This document shows positions 1-8,429 of a stretch of DNA of 64,000 nt, one piece after another (the first letter of the stretch is position 1; each line of letters starts with the position of its first letter). Source of the stretch: Chloroflexota bacterium. Its GTDB lineage: Bacteria > Chloroflexota > Anaerolineae > Aggregatilineales > J027. Below the pieces are notes generated by a model that saw only the letters and a list, made by a program, of their open reading frames with translations, was not told the DNA's origin and ran no database searches. Position numbers and translations under genes: made by a program. The DNA is taken from positions 167,674 through 231,673 of the forward strand of contig JABFGB010000006.1 of assembly GCA_013112715.1 (NCBI GenBank), written 5' to 3'.

Positions 1-259
1 TCCCGATAATTTCTGGCACATCATAGCTGTGCAGCCGCTTGATTTCGGCCTCCAGCTTGTCCTTGAAAATGGCATGGGTGGTCTTGATAATCATCAGAAC
101 TTCGGTTTCGTCTTGCACCTGATCTTGCCAAATAAACATCGAGCGTACCGGAATAAGATTAGCGCAGGCGATGAGTCTTTTTTCCAACAACTCCCCAGCG
201 ATTTTGCGTGCTTGTTCTTCCGAATTTGCTGTGACCAACACCACAAGATAGTCGCTCAT
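1..259 (-). CDS. cutA: Divalent-cation tolerance protein CutA (3' end outside window)
   Basis: The 86 readable codons give the N-terminal part of a CutA1 protein, a small trimeric cytoplasmic protein of the ferredoxin-like fold linked to copper/divalent-cation tolerance. Family hallmarks are visible: the start MSDYLVVLVTANSEEQA, the segment RLIACANLIPVRSMFIW, then EVLMIIKT and HSYDVPEII. The ATG at 259 is preceded by a perfect AGGAGG four bases upstream, which fixes the start. It lies 8 bases after the stop of the DM13 gene, so the two are probably co-transcribed. The C-terminus (roughly 20 residues by family length) lies beyond the window. The gene was called by reading the minus strand directly. 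Confidence 0.9.
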   Translation of the reverse strand, partial: MSDYLVVLVTANSEEQARKIAGELLEKRLIACANLIPVRSMFIWQDQVQDETEVLMIIKTTHAIFKDKLEAEIKRLHSYDVPEIIG

Positions 260-267
260 GACGCCTC

Positions 268-978
268 CTAGTTGACGGCTGAGATGAGGGGCGCGACGCT
301 ATACAACAAGTTGAACTGCTTGGAGTAAATCACCACACTGTTGTATTGGGTAAGGTCAATATCTGACGGGAGTTCATAGTTCTGTTCGCCAATGTTGCCC
401 TTGATGATACTGATTTCCACCGCACCCAAATCGCCCTCCATCATTTGATCCACAGTCAGGGGATTTTGCGATTGACTGAGATAGACATACAAATCCGGCC
501 CATTGATGATGCGGAACGTCTCCTCAAAGGCACTTTCAAAGCGCAGAATATGTTTGACCTCCGTACCATCCAAGCGCCCAATTTCATATATGACGACATT
601 CCCCTCAGCGCCACGTATGGCATCAAAGCTATTAAAGGTGCCACTTTTAACCACATGGGGCGTTATGGGGTCGGATGTTCCTTCCGCTACCTCCGCCGCA
701 ATTTTGGCTAGGGTATCTTCATTGGTTACTTCTCTTTGTGCGTCGGGGTCAAGCGCGGCTTGTTGGGCTAGGGCCAAATCGGGATTCGTCTTATAATTTT
801 CGCGCAGTACCGCACATTGTTCGCCATTGACATAATCCGCACAGCTAAATTGTTCAGCGGCATCTCCGGTGTTTATTAGCGAGGGCTGTAGTTCGGGAAT
901 CCAATAGGTCGAGGTGACAGCTGCCACTGCAAACAAAGTGCTGATAAAAATGATCGTCCAGTTGGTATAACGTCTCAT
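268..978 (-). CDS. Membrane-anchored DM13-domain protein
   Basis: A 236-residue protein with an N-terminal signal anchor (about residues 8-28) followed by an exported region ending in a DM13 domain (about residues 110-232). DM13 is a predicted electron-transfer domain of the DOMON-like class. The recognisable blocks are SGTFNSFDAIRGAEGNVVIY, RIINGPDLYVYLSQ, LGAVEISIIKGNIGEQNY and VVIYSKQFNLLYSVAPL. Most DM13 domains have a nearly invariant cysteine in the last block; here that position is serine. Two other cysteines (FSCADYVNGEQC) lie before the domain. It heads a two-gene unit with cutA. Redox activity is uncertain because of the missing cysteine. Confidence 0.8.
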   Translation of the reverse strand: MRRYTNWTIIFISTLFAVAAVTSTYWIPELQPSLINTGDAAEQFSCADYVNGEQCAVLRENYKTNPDLALAQQAALDPDAQREVTNEDTLAKIAAEVAEGTSDPITPHVVKSGTFNSFDAIRGAEGNVVIYEIGRLDGTEVKHILRFESAFEETFRIINGPDLYVYLSQSQNPLTVDQMMEGDLGAVEISIIKGNIGEQNYELPSDIDLTQYNSVVIYSKQFNLLYSVAPLISAVN

Positions 979-1024
979 AAAGGTGCTGATAAGCGTTCAC
1001 TCCACATGATAAATAGGCCATCGC

Positions 1025-1030
1025 AGTATA
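1025..1030 (-). promoter_or_regulatory. Possible -10 element upstream of the DM13/cutA unit
   Basis: Read on the minus strand, TATACT lies about 47 bases upstream of the DM13 start. No convincing -35 box is seen at the right distance, where there is only a T-rich stretch, so this is a weak call. Confidence 0.3.
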
Positions 1031-1042
1031 GCGCATGTCACC

Positions 1043-1080
1043 GAAAAAAAAACACCCTTCTAGCCATTGGTTAGAAGGGC
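1043..1080 (-). terminator. Rho-independent terminator after the repeat lipoprotein gene
   Basis: On the minus strand an 8-bp stem (arms 1072-1079 and 1055-1062, CCCTTCTA against TAGAAGGG) is followed by a run of nine T with one interruption. It sits about 25 bases after the stop codon of the large lipoprotein gene. Confidence 0.85.
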
Positions 1081-1102
1081 GTTGAGAATTAGGCGTGGAA
1101 AA

Positions 1103-4100
1103 TCATGGGAACAGCGCTTGGCGGATACGAATTAGGACCTGGAGTGCCGCCAAATTGCGACGATTTGCCCCACCGGAGAGATCATTAAAGTCGTTCGCAT
1201 CACTGCCACTGACACTGTAGACCCCCGATGACCCTTCCATTGTGACGTATACATTCCACAACGGCACATCGTTGTTGTCGGCAACCGTGACGATAATTTC
1301 ATTGTAGTCGGCGATTATGCCTGCATCTACAAATCCATCGTTCGGTAGGGCCGCCAAGACGGGAATCGTACCATTGGCAAGGGCGGTATCAACCGCCTGT
1401 TGCAACAGGTTGTTAAATTGATCTTGACCCGTCTGGGTGGCGTTGGACGGAGTGAAACTGATGAACAATACCGCAGGACTGGCGATACGCAGTTCGCACG
1501 CCAGCGGAGTTTCGCCGGGATTGCAAATGTTGGTATCGGCAGAGTTAGGATCGAACAAGCGGTCAATTGTCCAGCCATTCCCACTGGCAGCACTTTGAAC
1601 ATCAAAGCTATTGCTCGAAGTATCGCCTACGGTGTGGGCAGGAACATTATAGAAATTCACAATTGCTTGTAGATCGGGGTCGCTATTTGAGACCGGGTTG
1701 GCTGCGATGTTGTTGAGGAAGTTCGAGCTATTGACCGATTCATCCCCTGCTACCGAGAAGACATCATTCCGTTTGCCCTGCGACTGACCATTGTTATACA
1801 CCCCACCAATACCGGGTTGTAACGCCCCAATATCAGGCAGTTCGGGATACTGGGTGACATCAAAGGGCGGAGCAACTGCGTTGACGGTCACACCAAACGA
1901 AGTCGAAGCTGTGCCACCATTGCCGTCATCAATGCCAACGGTGATATTGGCACTGCCCGCCGTCGAGCAGGTTACATTCAAGGGTTCACCACTGGCATTG
2001 ACATCCGCCACGCCGGGGTTATCTGAGAAGGCACTGACGCTGATGGGGTTGCCATCCGGGTCATTGTAAGTCGGGGTGATTGTCAGGGTATCGCCTTCAT
2101 TACAGGTCTGACCACCAATCGGGTCAAGCGTCGGGTTTTGATTGGCAGGTGGATTGACCGAGACCGCAAACGGAGTCGAGACTGTGCCGCCGTTGCCATC
2201 GTCCAGATTGACCGTGATGTTGGCTGATCCTGCACTGGCACAGAAGACACTGAGGGGTTCACCAGACGCATTGACACTCGCCGCACCGGGGTTGTCTGAG
2301 GACGACGTGACACTGATTGGGTTGCCTTCCGGGTCATTGTAAGTCAGGGTGACGGTTACAGTATCGCCCACCGTACAGGTTTGCCCGCTGATGGGGTTAA
2401 TCGTTGGGTTCTGGTTCGCCGGAGCGTTGACCGTGACCGCGAATGAGACCGAAGCCGTACCGCCGTTGCCATCACTGATATTGACCGTAATTGTGGCAAA
2501 TCCCGCGCTGGCACAAAAGACGCTGAGGGGTTCACCAGACGCATTGACACTTGCCGCACCGGGGTTGTCTGAGGACGACGTGACACTGATTGGGTTGCCT
2601 TCAGGATCGCTGTAGCTGAGGGTGATATTGAGCGTATCGCCCACCGTGCAGGTTTGGTCGTTAACCGCGTTAAGGGTCGGGTTCTGGTTGGCGGGTGCAT
2701 TAACGGTTACAACGAATGAGGTTGAAGCCGTGCCGCCATTGCCGTCGTCGAGATTCACGGTGATGTTGGCCGTTCCTGCGCCTGTACAAGTCACGACTAG
2801 TGGTTCGCCAGTGGCATTAACCGCTGCCGCACTGGCATTATCCGAACTCGAACTGACGGAAATGGCATTGCCTTCCGGGTCATTGTAAGTCAGGGTGACG
2901 GTTACAGTATCGCCCACCGTACAGGTCTGTCCGCCGATGCCATTGAGGGTCGGGTTTTGATTTGGCGGCGCACCGACAGTCACACCAAAGCTGATGTTGG
3001 CTGTACCCCCCTTGCCATCACTGCCGCTAACATTGATAGTCGCCGTGCCTTGCGCCACGCAGTTGATTGCAAGTGGTTCACCGGAGGCATTGACAGTCGC
3101 CACACCCGTATTGTCGGAAGTGGAGGCAATCGTGACAGTATCCCCATCGGCATCGCTGACGTTCAAATCTACGTTTACGCTGCCACCGGGCAGGCAGTTT
3201 TGTTGGCCTACTGCGTCAATCACAGGCGATTGATTGGCTGCTGTAACAGTTACTGCGAAAGTTTCGTTGGCTGTACCGCCTTTGCCATCATCTACCGAGA
3301 CGGTGACATTCGCTGTGCCGCCCGCCACGCCTGTGACATTAATGGTAGTCTCGCCTGCGCGAAGGGCCGTCGCCACGCCCGCATTATCGGACGCCACATT
3401 GATATTCAGTGCATCCCCATCAGGGTCGCTTGCCACGAAATCAACCGTTTGGCTTTGCCCTGCGGTTACCGAAATATCACCAATAGTGGCAATGGTGGGT
3501 GGGTTATTTTGTACCACTGCCGGATCAACTTGTACTGCGAAGGTGGTAGAGGTGCTCCCCCCGCGACCATCCCCGACGGCGACGGTGACATTAGCCTTTC
3601 CGACAGCAACGCCCGTGACTCGCACAGTATTATTTTCCCCTGCGGCAGCACTCGCGGCAGCTGGATCAGATGAAGTTGCTGAATAGGTTAGAGTATCACC
3701 ATCGGGATCACTGATGTTGAGATTCACCGTGATTGTCTCGCCCACCTTAACGGTTTGAGCACCAATCGCAGCGATCACGGGTGGTCGGTTTTGCGGTGGC
3801 GGAGCATTGACCGTAACGCCAAACACCGTTGAGGCACTCCCGCCCTTGCCATCGCTGACGGAGACGGTAATTTGGGCGCTGCCTGCGCTTACCCCGGTAA
3901 TGCGAATCGAGGTATTGGAATTCTTGGTCACGGTCACAGCCGTGTTATTGCTAGTGACAGTGGTCGTCAGGGTATCTCCGGCGTCAGGGTCTTGGATGCT
4001 TAAGGTGAGATCACGATTCTCGCCGACATTGATGGATTGGCTGGGAACAGCCGCAATCGAGGGCGGATTATTGGTCGCCGCTTTCGGATTGATTACGACG

Positions 4101-5248
4101 GCGAAGACCGAAGTAAACGTACCCCCCTTGCCATCGCTGGCGGTGACGGAGACAGAGGTCGTGCCAGAATTCAGCGCCGAAAGCACAAGACTCTGACCCG
4201 TACCAGCCGTTGCCGACAAAATAGAGGGCAAGGCACTCGTGACAGTAAATGTTACCGGGTCGCCATCTGGATCGCTGAGACTGATAGGTACGGTAATCAC
4301 CGTCCCCTGTGTCATGATTTGACTGGGGATGGGCGCAATGGAGGGTGGATTGTTCGTCGTTGCCTGCTGTTGAACGGTTATAAGGAAGCTGGTTTGGGCG
4401 GTGCCGCCGCGTACATCGGTGACTCGTACCGTAACAGTGGCGATACCCGCCGATTTCGCTTGGACGGTGATGGCCTGCCCAACCGGGCTGACCGTCGCCA
4501 CGTTGACATTATCAGTGGTGGCATAGAAACTCGTCGCGTCGTTATCGGGGTCATAAATGCCAAGCGCGATGGTAGCTGCAATGCCCGTTCGCAGAGTCAG
4601 CGGCGCGATGGGGCTAATCACCGGATTGTTATTGGTACGTGGTGGAGTATTGGTGGGTAGCCGATTGCGAACTTGCAGCCCACTCACCACGACATTGGTG
4701 ACTTCCCGGCCACCGCGTAACCACACATGCAGGCGAATTTGATATTGCCCATCCGGCACAGCCCCGGTGTTCCAGCCACCCAATGCACTGTTGAAAACAG
4801 GCACGGTGACGGCTTGGGGAGTGATCGGATAGAACAGGCCACCGGGGTTCGGGTCTGGCCCAAATTCAACCGCATATTGGATGAAATCGGGGTGACTGGC
4901 ACTCCCGAAAATGCTCACAAACCCTTGAAGCTGCTGCCCAAAGACAGGTGAGGTAATTTGGATGTTGTTGGGCAAATTTGACGGAATGGTAGCAACGCCA
5001 CCACTGCTCGGAAAGCCTGCAAATCGAGTCGGGCTGGCAGCAATTGCGCCGGGTGAGGGAAAAGGCGTTGGGCTTTGAGTCGTCAGCGTGGAAGTCCCGC
5101 CGGGGGTAATGCTTGGCAGACGCGCGATGGTTGGGGCTTCGTCGTCGCCGTCATCGCCTCCACGCCGACATGCTCCCAGCACCAATGCCGCTGATAGCAG
5201 TAGAAAAACTATCAGAAAGCGACTTCGGTGTTTGGCACGTAACGGCAT
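1103..5248 (-). CDS. Large lipoprotein: ten Ig/cadherin-like repeats plus degenerate SGNH domain
   Basis: A surface protein of 1381 residues. The chosen ATG at 5248 gives a lipoprotein signal peptide with lipobox LGAC after about 25 residues and has AAGGA upstream; an in-frame start 75 bases earlier would put a charged extension before the signal. An acidic Pro/Thr/Ser linker leads to an approximately 90-residue N-terminal domain, then ten tandem repeats of about 91 residues with the pattern NQNPT..I..Q, DPDGD/DPEGN, SDN, DGKGGTA and FAVTV, typical of bacterial Ig/cadherin-like adhesion modules. Repeats 6-10 each carry a cysteine pair (QTC and a later C). The last ~220 residues resemble the SGNH hydrolases of related phyla (C-PGETPLACE, IPVLAALP, YNEIIVTVADNNDVPLWN). 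However, the GDS block reads GDES, the GTND block reads FTPSN and the DxxH block has no histidine, so it is probably not an active esterase. Likely role: cell-surface adhesion or glycan binding. Confidence 0.85.
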   Translation of the reverse strand: MPLRAKHRSRFLIVFLLLSAALVLGACRRGGDDGDDEAPTIARLPSITPGGTSTLTTQSPTPFPSPGAIAASPTRFAGFPSSGGVATIPSNLPNNIQITSPVFGQQLQGFVSIFGSASHPDFIQYAVEFGPDPNPGGLFYPITPQAVTVPVFNSALGGWNTGAVPDGQYQIRLHVWLRGGREVTNVVVSGLQVRNRLPTNTPPRTNNNPVISPIAPLTLRTGIAATIALGIYDPDNDATSFYATTDNVNVATVSPVGQAITVQAKSAGIATVTVRVTDVRGGTAQTSFLITVQQQATTNNPPSIAPIPSQIMTQGTVITVPISLSDPDGDPVTFTVTSALPSILSATAGTGQSLVLSALNSGTTSVSVTASDGKGGTFTSVFAVVINPKAATNNPPSIAAVPSQSINVGENRDLTLSIQDPDAGDTLTTTVTSNNTAVTVTKNSNTSIRITGVSAGSAQITVSVSDGKGGSASTVFGVTVNAPPPQNRPPVIAAIGAQTVKVGETITVNLNISDPDGDTLTYSATSSDPAAASAAAGENNTVRVTGVAVGKANVTVAVGDGRGGSTSTTFAVQVDPAVVQNNPPTIATIGDISVTAGQSQTVDFVASDPDGDALNINVASDNAGVATALRAGETTINVTGVAGGTANVTVSVDDGKGGTANETFAVTVTAANQSPVIDAVGQQNCLPGGSVNVDLNVSDADGDTVTIASTSDNTGVATVNASGEPLAINCVAQGTATINVSGSDGKGGTANISFGVTVGAPPNQNPTLNGIGGQTCTVGDTVTVTLTYNDPEGNAISVSSSSDNASAAAVNATGEPLVVTCTGAGTANITVNLDDGNGGTASTSFVVTVNAPANQNPTLNAVNDQTCTVGDTLNITLSYSDPEGNPISVTSSSDNPGAASVNASGEPLSVFCASAGFATITVNISDGNGGTASVSFAVTVNAPANQNPTINPISGQTCTVGDTVTVTLTYNDPEGNPISVTSSSDNPGAASVNASGEPLSVFCASAGSANITVNLDDGNGGTVSTPFAVSVNPPANQNPTLDPIGGQTCNEGDTLTITPTYNDPDGNPISVSAFSDNPGVADVNASGEPLNVTCSTAGSANITVGIDDGNGGTASTSFGVTVNAVAPPFDVTQYPELPDIGALQPGIGGVYNNGQSQGKRNDVFSVAGDESVNSSNFLNNIAANPVSNSDPDLQAIVNFYNVPAHTVGDTSSNSFDVQSAASGNGWTIDRLFDPNSADTNICNPGETPLACELRIASPAVLFISFTPSNATQTGQDQFNNLLQQAVDTALANGTIPVLAALPNDGFVDAGIIADYNEIIVTVADNNDVPLWNVYVTMEGSSGVYSVSGSDANDFNDLSGGANRRNLAALQVLIRIRQALFP
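1870..4640 (-). repeat. Tandem ~273-bp coding repeat array (10 units)
   Basis: The ten Ig-like units of the lipoprotein gene are also DNA repeats. The units closest to the 3' end are the most alike: 2233-2333 and 2506-2606 differ at only a few positions, and 2328-2386 recurs at 2874-2932, two units away. The first five units are diverged at the DNA level. This suggests recent duplication of the cysteine-containing units. Confidence 0.85.
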
Positions 5249-5362
5249 AGCATCTGAATCCTTACTTACTTGATGAAACCAATATTTTAAGCGCATTGTA
5301 TGCCTATTCGTGGTTTTACACAACGTTCGTAGGGGTTCGGAAGTGTTGCGATTGTTCTACGC

Positions 5363-5392
5363 TTGGCAGAATTCATCTCCGCTGTCTATAAT
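5363..5392 (+). promoter_or_regulatory. Sigma-70-type promoter of the aldehyde dehydrogenase gene
   Basis: TTGGCA at 5363-5368, an 18-base spacer and a perfect TATAAT at 5387-5392, about 35 bases before the ATG at 5428. Confidence 0.8.
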
Positions 5393-5427
5393 GTCCCCAA
5401 GTGGTGAGTGGTTTAGGAGAAGCGGAT

Positions 5428-7023
5428 ATGACTGAGCAGTCAGTTTCAACAGCGCTGCCATTGCAGGGGGTTTATCCTGAAAATGGGCATCGCACCGACG
5501 GGGAGCGTAACATCATTCAATCTATCAACCCAATTACAAAGGTCGTGTTGGGAGAAGTCCCTGTCGCCACCCCCGAAGATATTCAAGCCGTGATGCAGCG
5601 AGTTCGGGCTGCTCAACCCGCATGGGCCAGTCGTCCCCTTGAGGAACGGATTGCTCTCCTACGCCAGTTCCAAAAATCGCTCTACTATCATCATGAAGCA
5701 ATGGTGCAGATGCTGGCGGATGAGGCGGGCAAGGTATTGCATGAAGCCCGTATCGAGATGATTGATGCCTTTGGGGTGACGGAGTATTACGTCAAGATCA
5801 CCAAAAAAGCCCTCAAACCCCAGCCGCGATATGTGATGTTGTTGCCCTATCGCCGCCAAAAGGTCGTGCGTAAACCCTATGGGGTGGTGTTGGTGATTGC
5901 CCCTTGGAATTTCCCCCTGCTGCTCTCACTGACCCCGATTATCACCGCGCTGGTTGCTGGAAACACAGTAGTTTATAAACCTTCCGAATATGGTACACAG
6001 ACGGGCGAACTGATTAAAAAAGCTCTCTATGACGCAGGTTTCCCCGAAGATGTATTCCAAATCGTGCATGGCTATGGTGATGTCGGCGCGGCTTTGATTG
6101 ATGCCCGCCCTGACAAAATCTGTTTTACAGGCAGTGAGACTACCGGGCGCAAGATCGCAGCGAAAGCTGGCGAGCATCTAATTCCAGTGATTATGGAATT
6201 GGGAGGTAAGGACGCCGCGATTGTGTTGGAAGATGCTGATATTGAACGCACGGCACGCGGGTTGGTGTGGGCTGGCGTTTTTAATGCAGGGCAGATGTGT
6301 GTAGCAATTGAACGGGTCTATGTGATGCGCTCAGTGGCTGACCAATTGATTGAGCGCATGAAGTACCATATGGAAAAAAGCGTGCGCCCCGGCCCCAACA
6401 GCGATCACCATTCGACCTATGGTGCGATCATCACCGAAGCGCAGGCTAAAATTATCCAACAGCAGGTGGAGGATGCACGGGCCAAAGGCGCAACTGTGAT
6501 GACTTTCAGTGAGCCACACGGCGAAAATGCGGAACGTTTCTATGCCCCGACATTGATTACCAATGTCAAGCCGGATATGGAAATCATGCAGCGTGAAACT
6601 TTTGGCCCGGTGATTCCAGTCATTCCCGTAGACAGCGAAGAAGAAGCCATTCGCCTGCATAATGATTCGGAATACGGCCTGACGGGAAGTGTTTGGACGG
6701 AAGATGCCGAACGCGGCAAACGGATTATGGAGCAACTGAATGTTGGGGTGGTTAGCCTGAATGACCATGTGGTTTCAATGTCCACGCCGGAAATGCCTTG
6801 GGGTGGTATCAAGGCCAGCGGCTATGGACGGACACGTGGTATTGAAGGCTTACACGAGATGACCTATCCCCAAACCTTTAGCACCGAACGTTTTCGCCTG
6901 CCTTATAAATTCGATTTGTTTTGGCTACCCTATACCCCCTTCAAGAAAGCCTTCCTGCGGCGCTTTTTCCATCTCTGGTTTGGGGCAACTTTCAAAGACC
7001 GCCTGAAGGCTTTTAAACCCTGA
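5428..7023 (+). CDS. NAD(P)-dependent aldehyde dehydrogenase
   Basis: A 531-residue member of the aldehyde dehydrogenase superfamily, oxidising an aldehyde to the carboxylate in the cytoplasm. The family motifs are present: the nucleotide-binding segment VIAPWNFPLLLSL, KPSEY, the loop CFTGSETTGRKIA, the general-base segment MELGGKDAAIVLEDADIE and the catalytic cysteine in FNAGQMCVAIERVY. The segment PWGGIKASGYGRTRGIEGL closes the core. An approximately 50-residue C-terminal tail rich in Phe and basic residues extends past the usual end and may touch the membrane. The ATG at 5428 has AGGAGAA seven bases upstream; a GTG at 5401 is in frame but lacks a site. Monocistronic between its own promoter and a terminator. 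The substrate cannot be told from sequence. Confidence 0.9.
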   Translation: MTEQSVSTALPLQGVYPENGHRTDGERNIIQSINPITKVVLGEVPVATPEDIQAVMQRVRAAQPAWASRPLEERIALLRQFQKSLYYHHEAMVQMLADEAGKVLHEARIEMIDAFGVTEYYVKITKKALKPQPRYVMLLPYRRQKVVRKPYGVVLVIAPWNFPLLLSLTPIITALVAGNTVVYKPSEYGTQTGELIKKALYDAGFPEDVFQIVHGYGDVGAALIDARPDKICFTGSETTGRKIAAKAGEHLIPVIMELGGKDAAIVLEDADIERTARGLVWAGVFNAGQMCVAIERVYVMRSVADQLIERMKYHMEKSVRPGPNSDHHSTYGAIITEAQAKIIQQQVEDARAKGATVMTFSEPHGENAERFYAPTLITNVKPDMEIMQRETFGPVIPVIPVDSEEEAIRLHNDSEYGLTGSVWTEDAERGKRIMEQLNVGVVSLNDHVVSMSTPEMPWGGIKASGYGRTRGIEGLHEMTYPQTFSTERFRLPYKFDLFWLPYTPFKKAFLRRFFHLWFGATFKDRLKAFKP

Positions 7024-7025
7024 AC

Positions 7026-7062
7026 AAAAAAGGGGTAGGTAATCAATGACCTGCCCCTTTTT
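7026..7062. terminator. Bidirectional rho-independent terminator
   Basis: A 9-bp stem with one G-U pair (7032-7040 GGGGTAGGT, 7049-7057 ACCTGCCCC) is flanked by an A-run on the left and a T-run on the right. It therefore works for both converging genes. Confidence 0.9.
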
Positions 7063-7076
7063 ATTTGCCTTAACCG

Positions 7077-8414
7077 TTAGCTTTGACCTTCGTCATCCTT
7101 AAATGTGCTGTCTGAAGGCGTGATGGTCTTATCGTCGGCAAAATCTACCACAATGTTCGATTCCTGCGAATCTGTCGGCGGCTTTGGCACAGGTGGAGGT
7201 GTCGGTGGGCGCGGGACAGGCGGCGGCGTGGGACGCGGCGATGGGGTGCTGCCAAATGATTGGGTTTGCGGTGGCATCATGGCTTGTGGATAGGCCATGT
7301 TGGGATTGGGGGTCAGATAGAACATTTGCTGTTCAGGTGGCTCTTCTGGCCCGCGTATGACGGCAGCAATCACGATTCCCATCACACCGATAATCAACAT
7401 CCCGATACCCAATACCCCTAATGGGCCGAGCATGTCCTGAGCGATAGATCGTTGGAAGGCAATAATGGCGTCTCCGGCCAATTGTTCCATCGGATTTGTA
7501 GCGATGGCCTGTGGAGAACTGACAAGGTTACTCAACCATGCAAACAGCGGGATAAACACAAACAAGCCACTGACAGCGAAGGTAAGCCCACCCCACAGGA
7601 ATAGATCTTTGGCAGAACGCACGGCCACCATCACCAGCAGGGAAAACAACATGATGGGGACTAGACCTGCCAGTGGCGTCAATCGGTCGAAAAACAGCAC
7701 CCCTTTGCGAACTTCCTCAAACGATTGGTCAACTTCGGTCAGCGTAGTATCGCCGCCCTTTGTGATTTCATTTCGTAAAATGAACTGATCGGGTAGGCTG
7801 TCTGCCAGCACATTCATATAGCCTTGCAACCGCTGCTGCATTTCCGCTTGGTTGTCTGGATTACGGGGTTGGCAGAAGGGGAATGTCTCGGTATCGCCTG
7901 CAAGATACTGGCTAATTTCGGTCTCTTGGCTCGGTGAACAGTTGTCCCAAGAATCCATCATTCGCACAACGGCATCCCGACCCTGCTGTCCACCCAATGT
8001 CTCGCGTAAGATGGCTGAATCAAAACGTACATCAAAAAATTCACGGTCATCATTAAAATATTCAACGGCGACTACCGCATTTGATTCAAACTGTTCTTGT
8101 ACCCGGTCAATGGATACTAAATCCGCTGAGATATTGGCCCACACATCGGCATCGGTGTGATCAATCGCATCACGCAGTACGGTTAAATTCTTCTCCGTCT
8201 CCGAATCATCCTCAGCACCCTGTATCTGCACGCCTAAAAAGGAAGGGATTACCAATGGACGGAGTTTTTCATAAAATTCCCGATCCAAGTTGGTATAAGT
8301 ATCTTCTTTGCTCATGTAATCCCACGATACCACCGTATAAACCGCGCAGGGTATCCAGATCACCAGCGTTACAAGCAGCATAAATCCTAACATTTGACCG
8401 AGGCAGCGCAGCAT
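7077..8414 (-). CDS. Multi-pass membrane protein of unknown function
   Basis: A 445-residue protein not recognised as a named family. One transmembrane segment lies near the N-terminus (about residues 8-28), followed by an approximately 210-residue soluble, acidic and exported-looking segment containing two cysteines (DNCSP and FPFCQP). Three hydrophobic helices follow (about residues 245-345). The tail is cytoplasmic and rich in Pro/Thr (PTPPPVPRPPTPPPVPKPPT). The layout suggests a membrane protein with an extracytoplasmic sensor or structural domain. It lies 15 bases downstream of ygfZ on the same strand and may be in the same transcript. No catalytic motif is visible. Confidence 0.75.
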   Translation of the reverse strand: MLRCLGQMLGFMLLVTLVIWIPCAVYTVVSWDYMSKEDTYTNLDREFYEKLRPLVIPSFLGVQIQGAEDDSETEKNLTVLRDAIDHTDADVWANISADLVSIDRVQEQFESNAVVAVEYFNDDREFFDVRFDSAILRETLGGQQGRDAVVRMMDSWDNCSPSQETEISQYLAGDTETFPFCQPRNPDNQAEMQQRLQGYMNVLADSLPDQFILRNEITKGGDTTLTEVDQSFEEVRKGVLFFDRLTPLAGLVPIMLFSLLVMVAVRSAKDLFLWGGLTFAVSGLFVFIPLFAWLSNLVSSPQAIATNPMEQLAGDAIIAFQRSIAQDMLGPLGVLGIGMLIIGVMGIVIAAVIRGPEEPPEQQMFYLTPNPNMAYPQAMMPPQTQSFGSTPSPRPTPPPVPRPPTPPPVPKPPTDSQESNIVVDFADDKTITPSDSTFKDDEGQS

Positions 8415-8429
8415 AGGCTTTCCCTTTGC

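Noticed and set aside
2957..3673. Plus-strand open frame of 238 codons inside the repeat lipoprotein gene
   Set aside because: It is antisense to the Ig repeats, has Arg/His/Cys-rich shadow composition and no ribosome site.
1870..4640. Repeat array considered as CRISPR or satellite DNA
   Set aside because: Units are about 273 bp, in frame and code for Ig-like domains; there are no spacers or cas genes.
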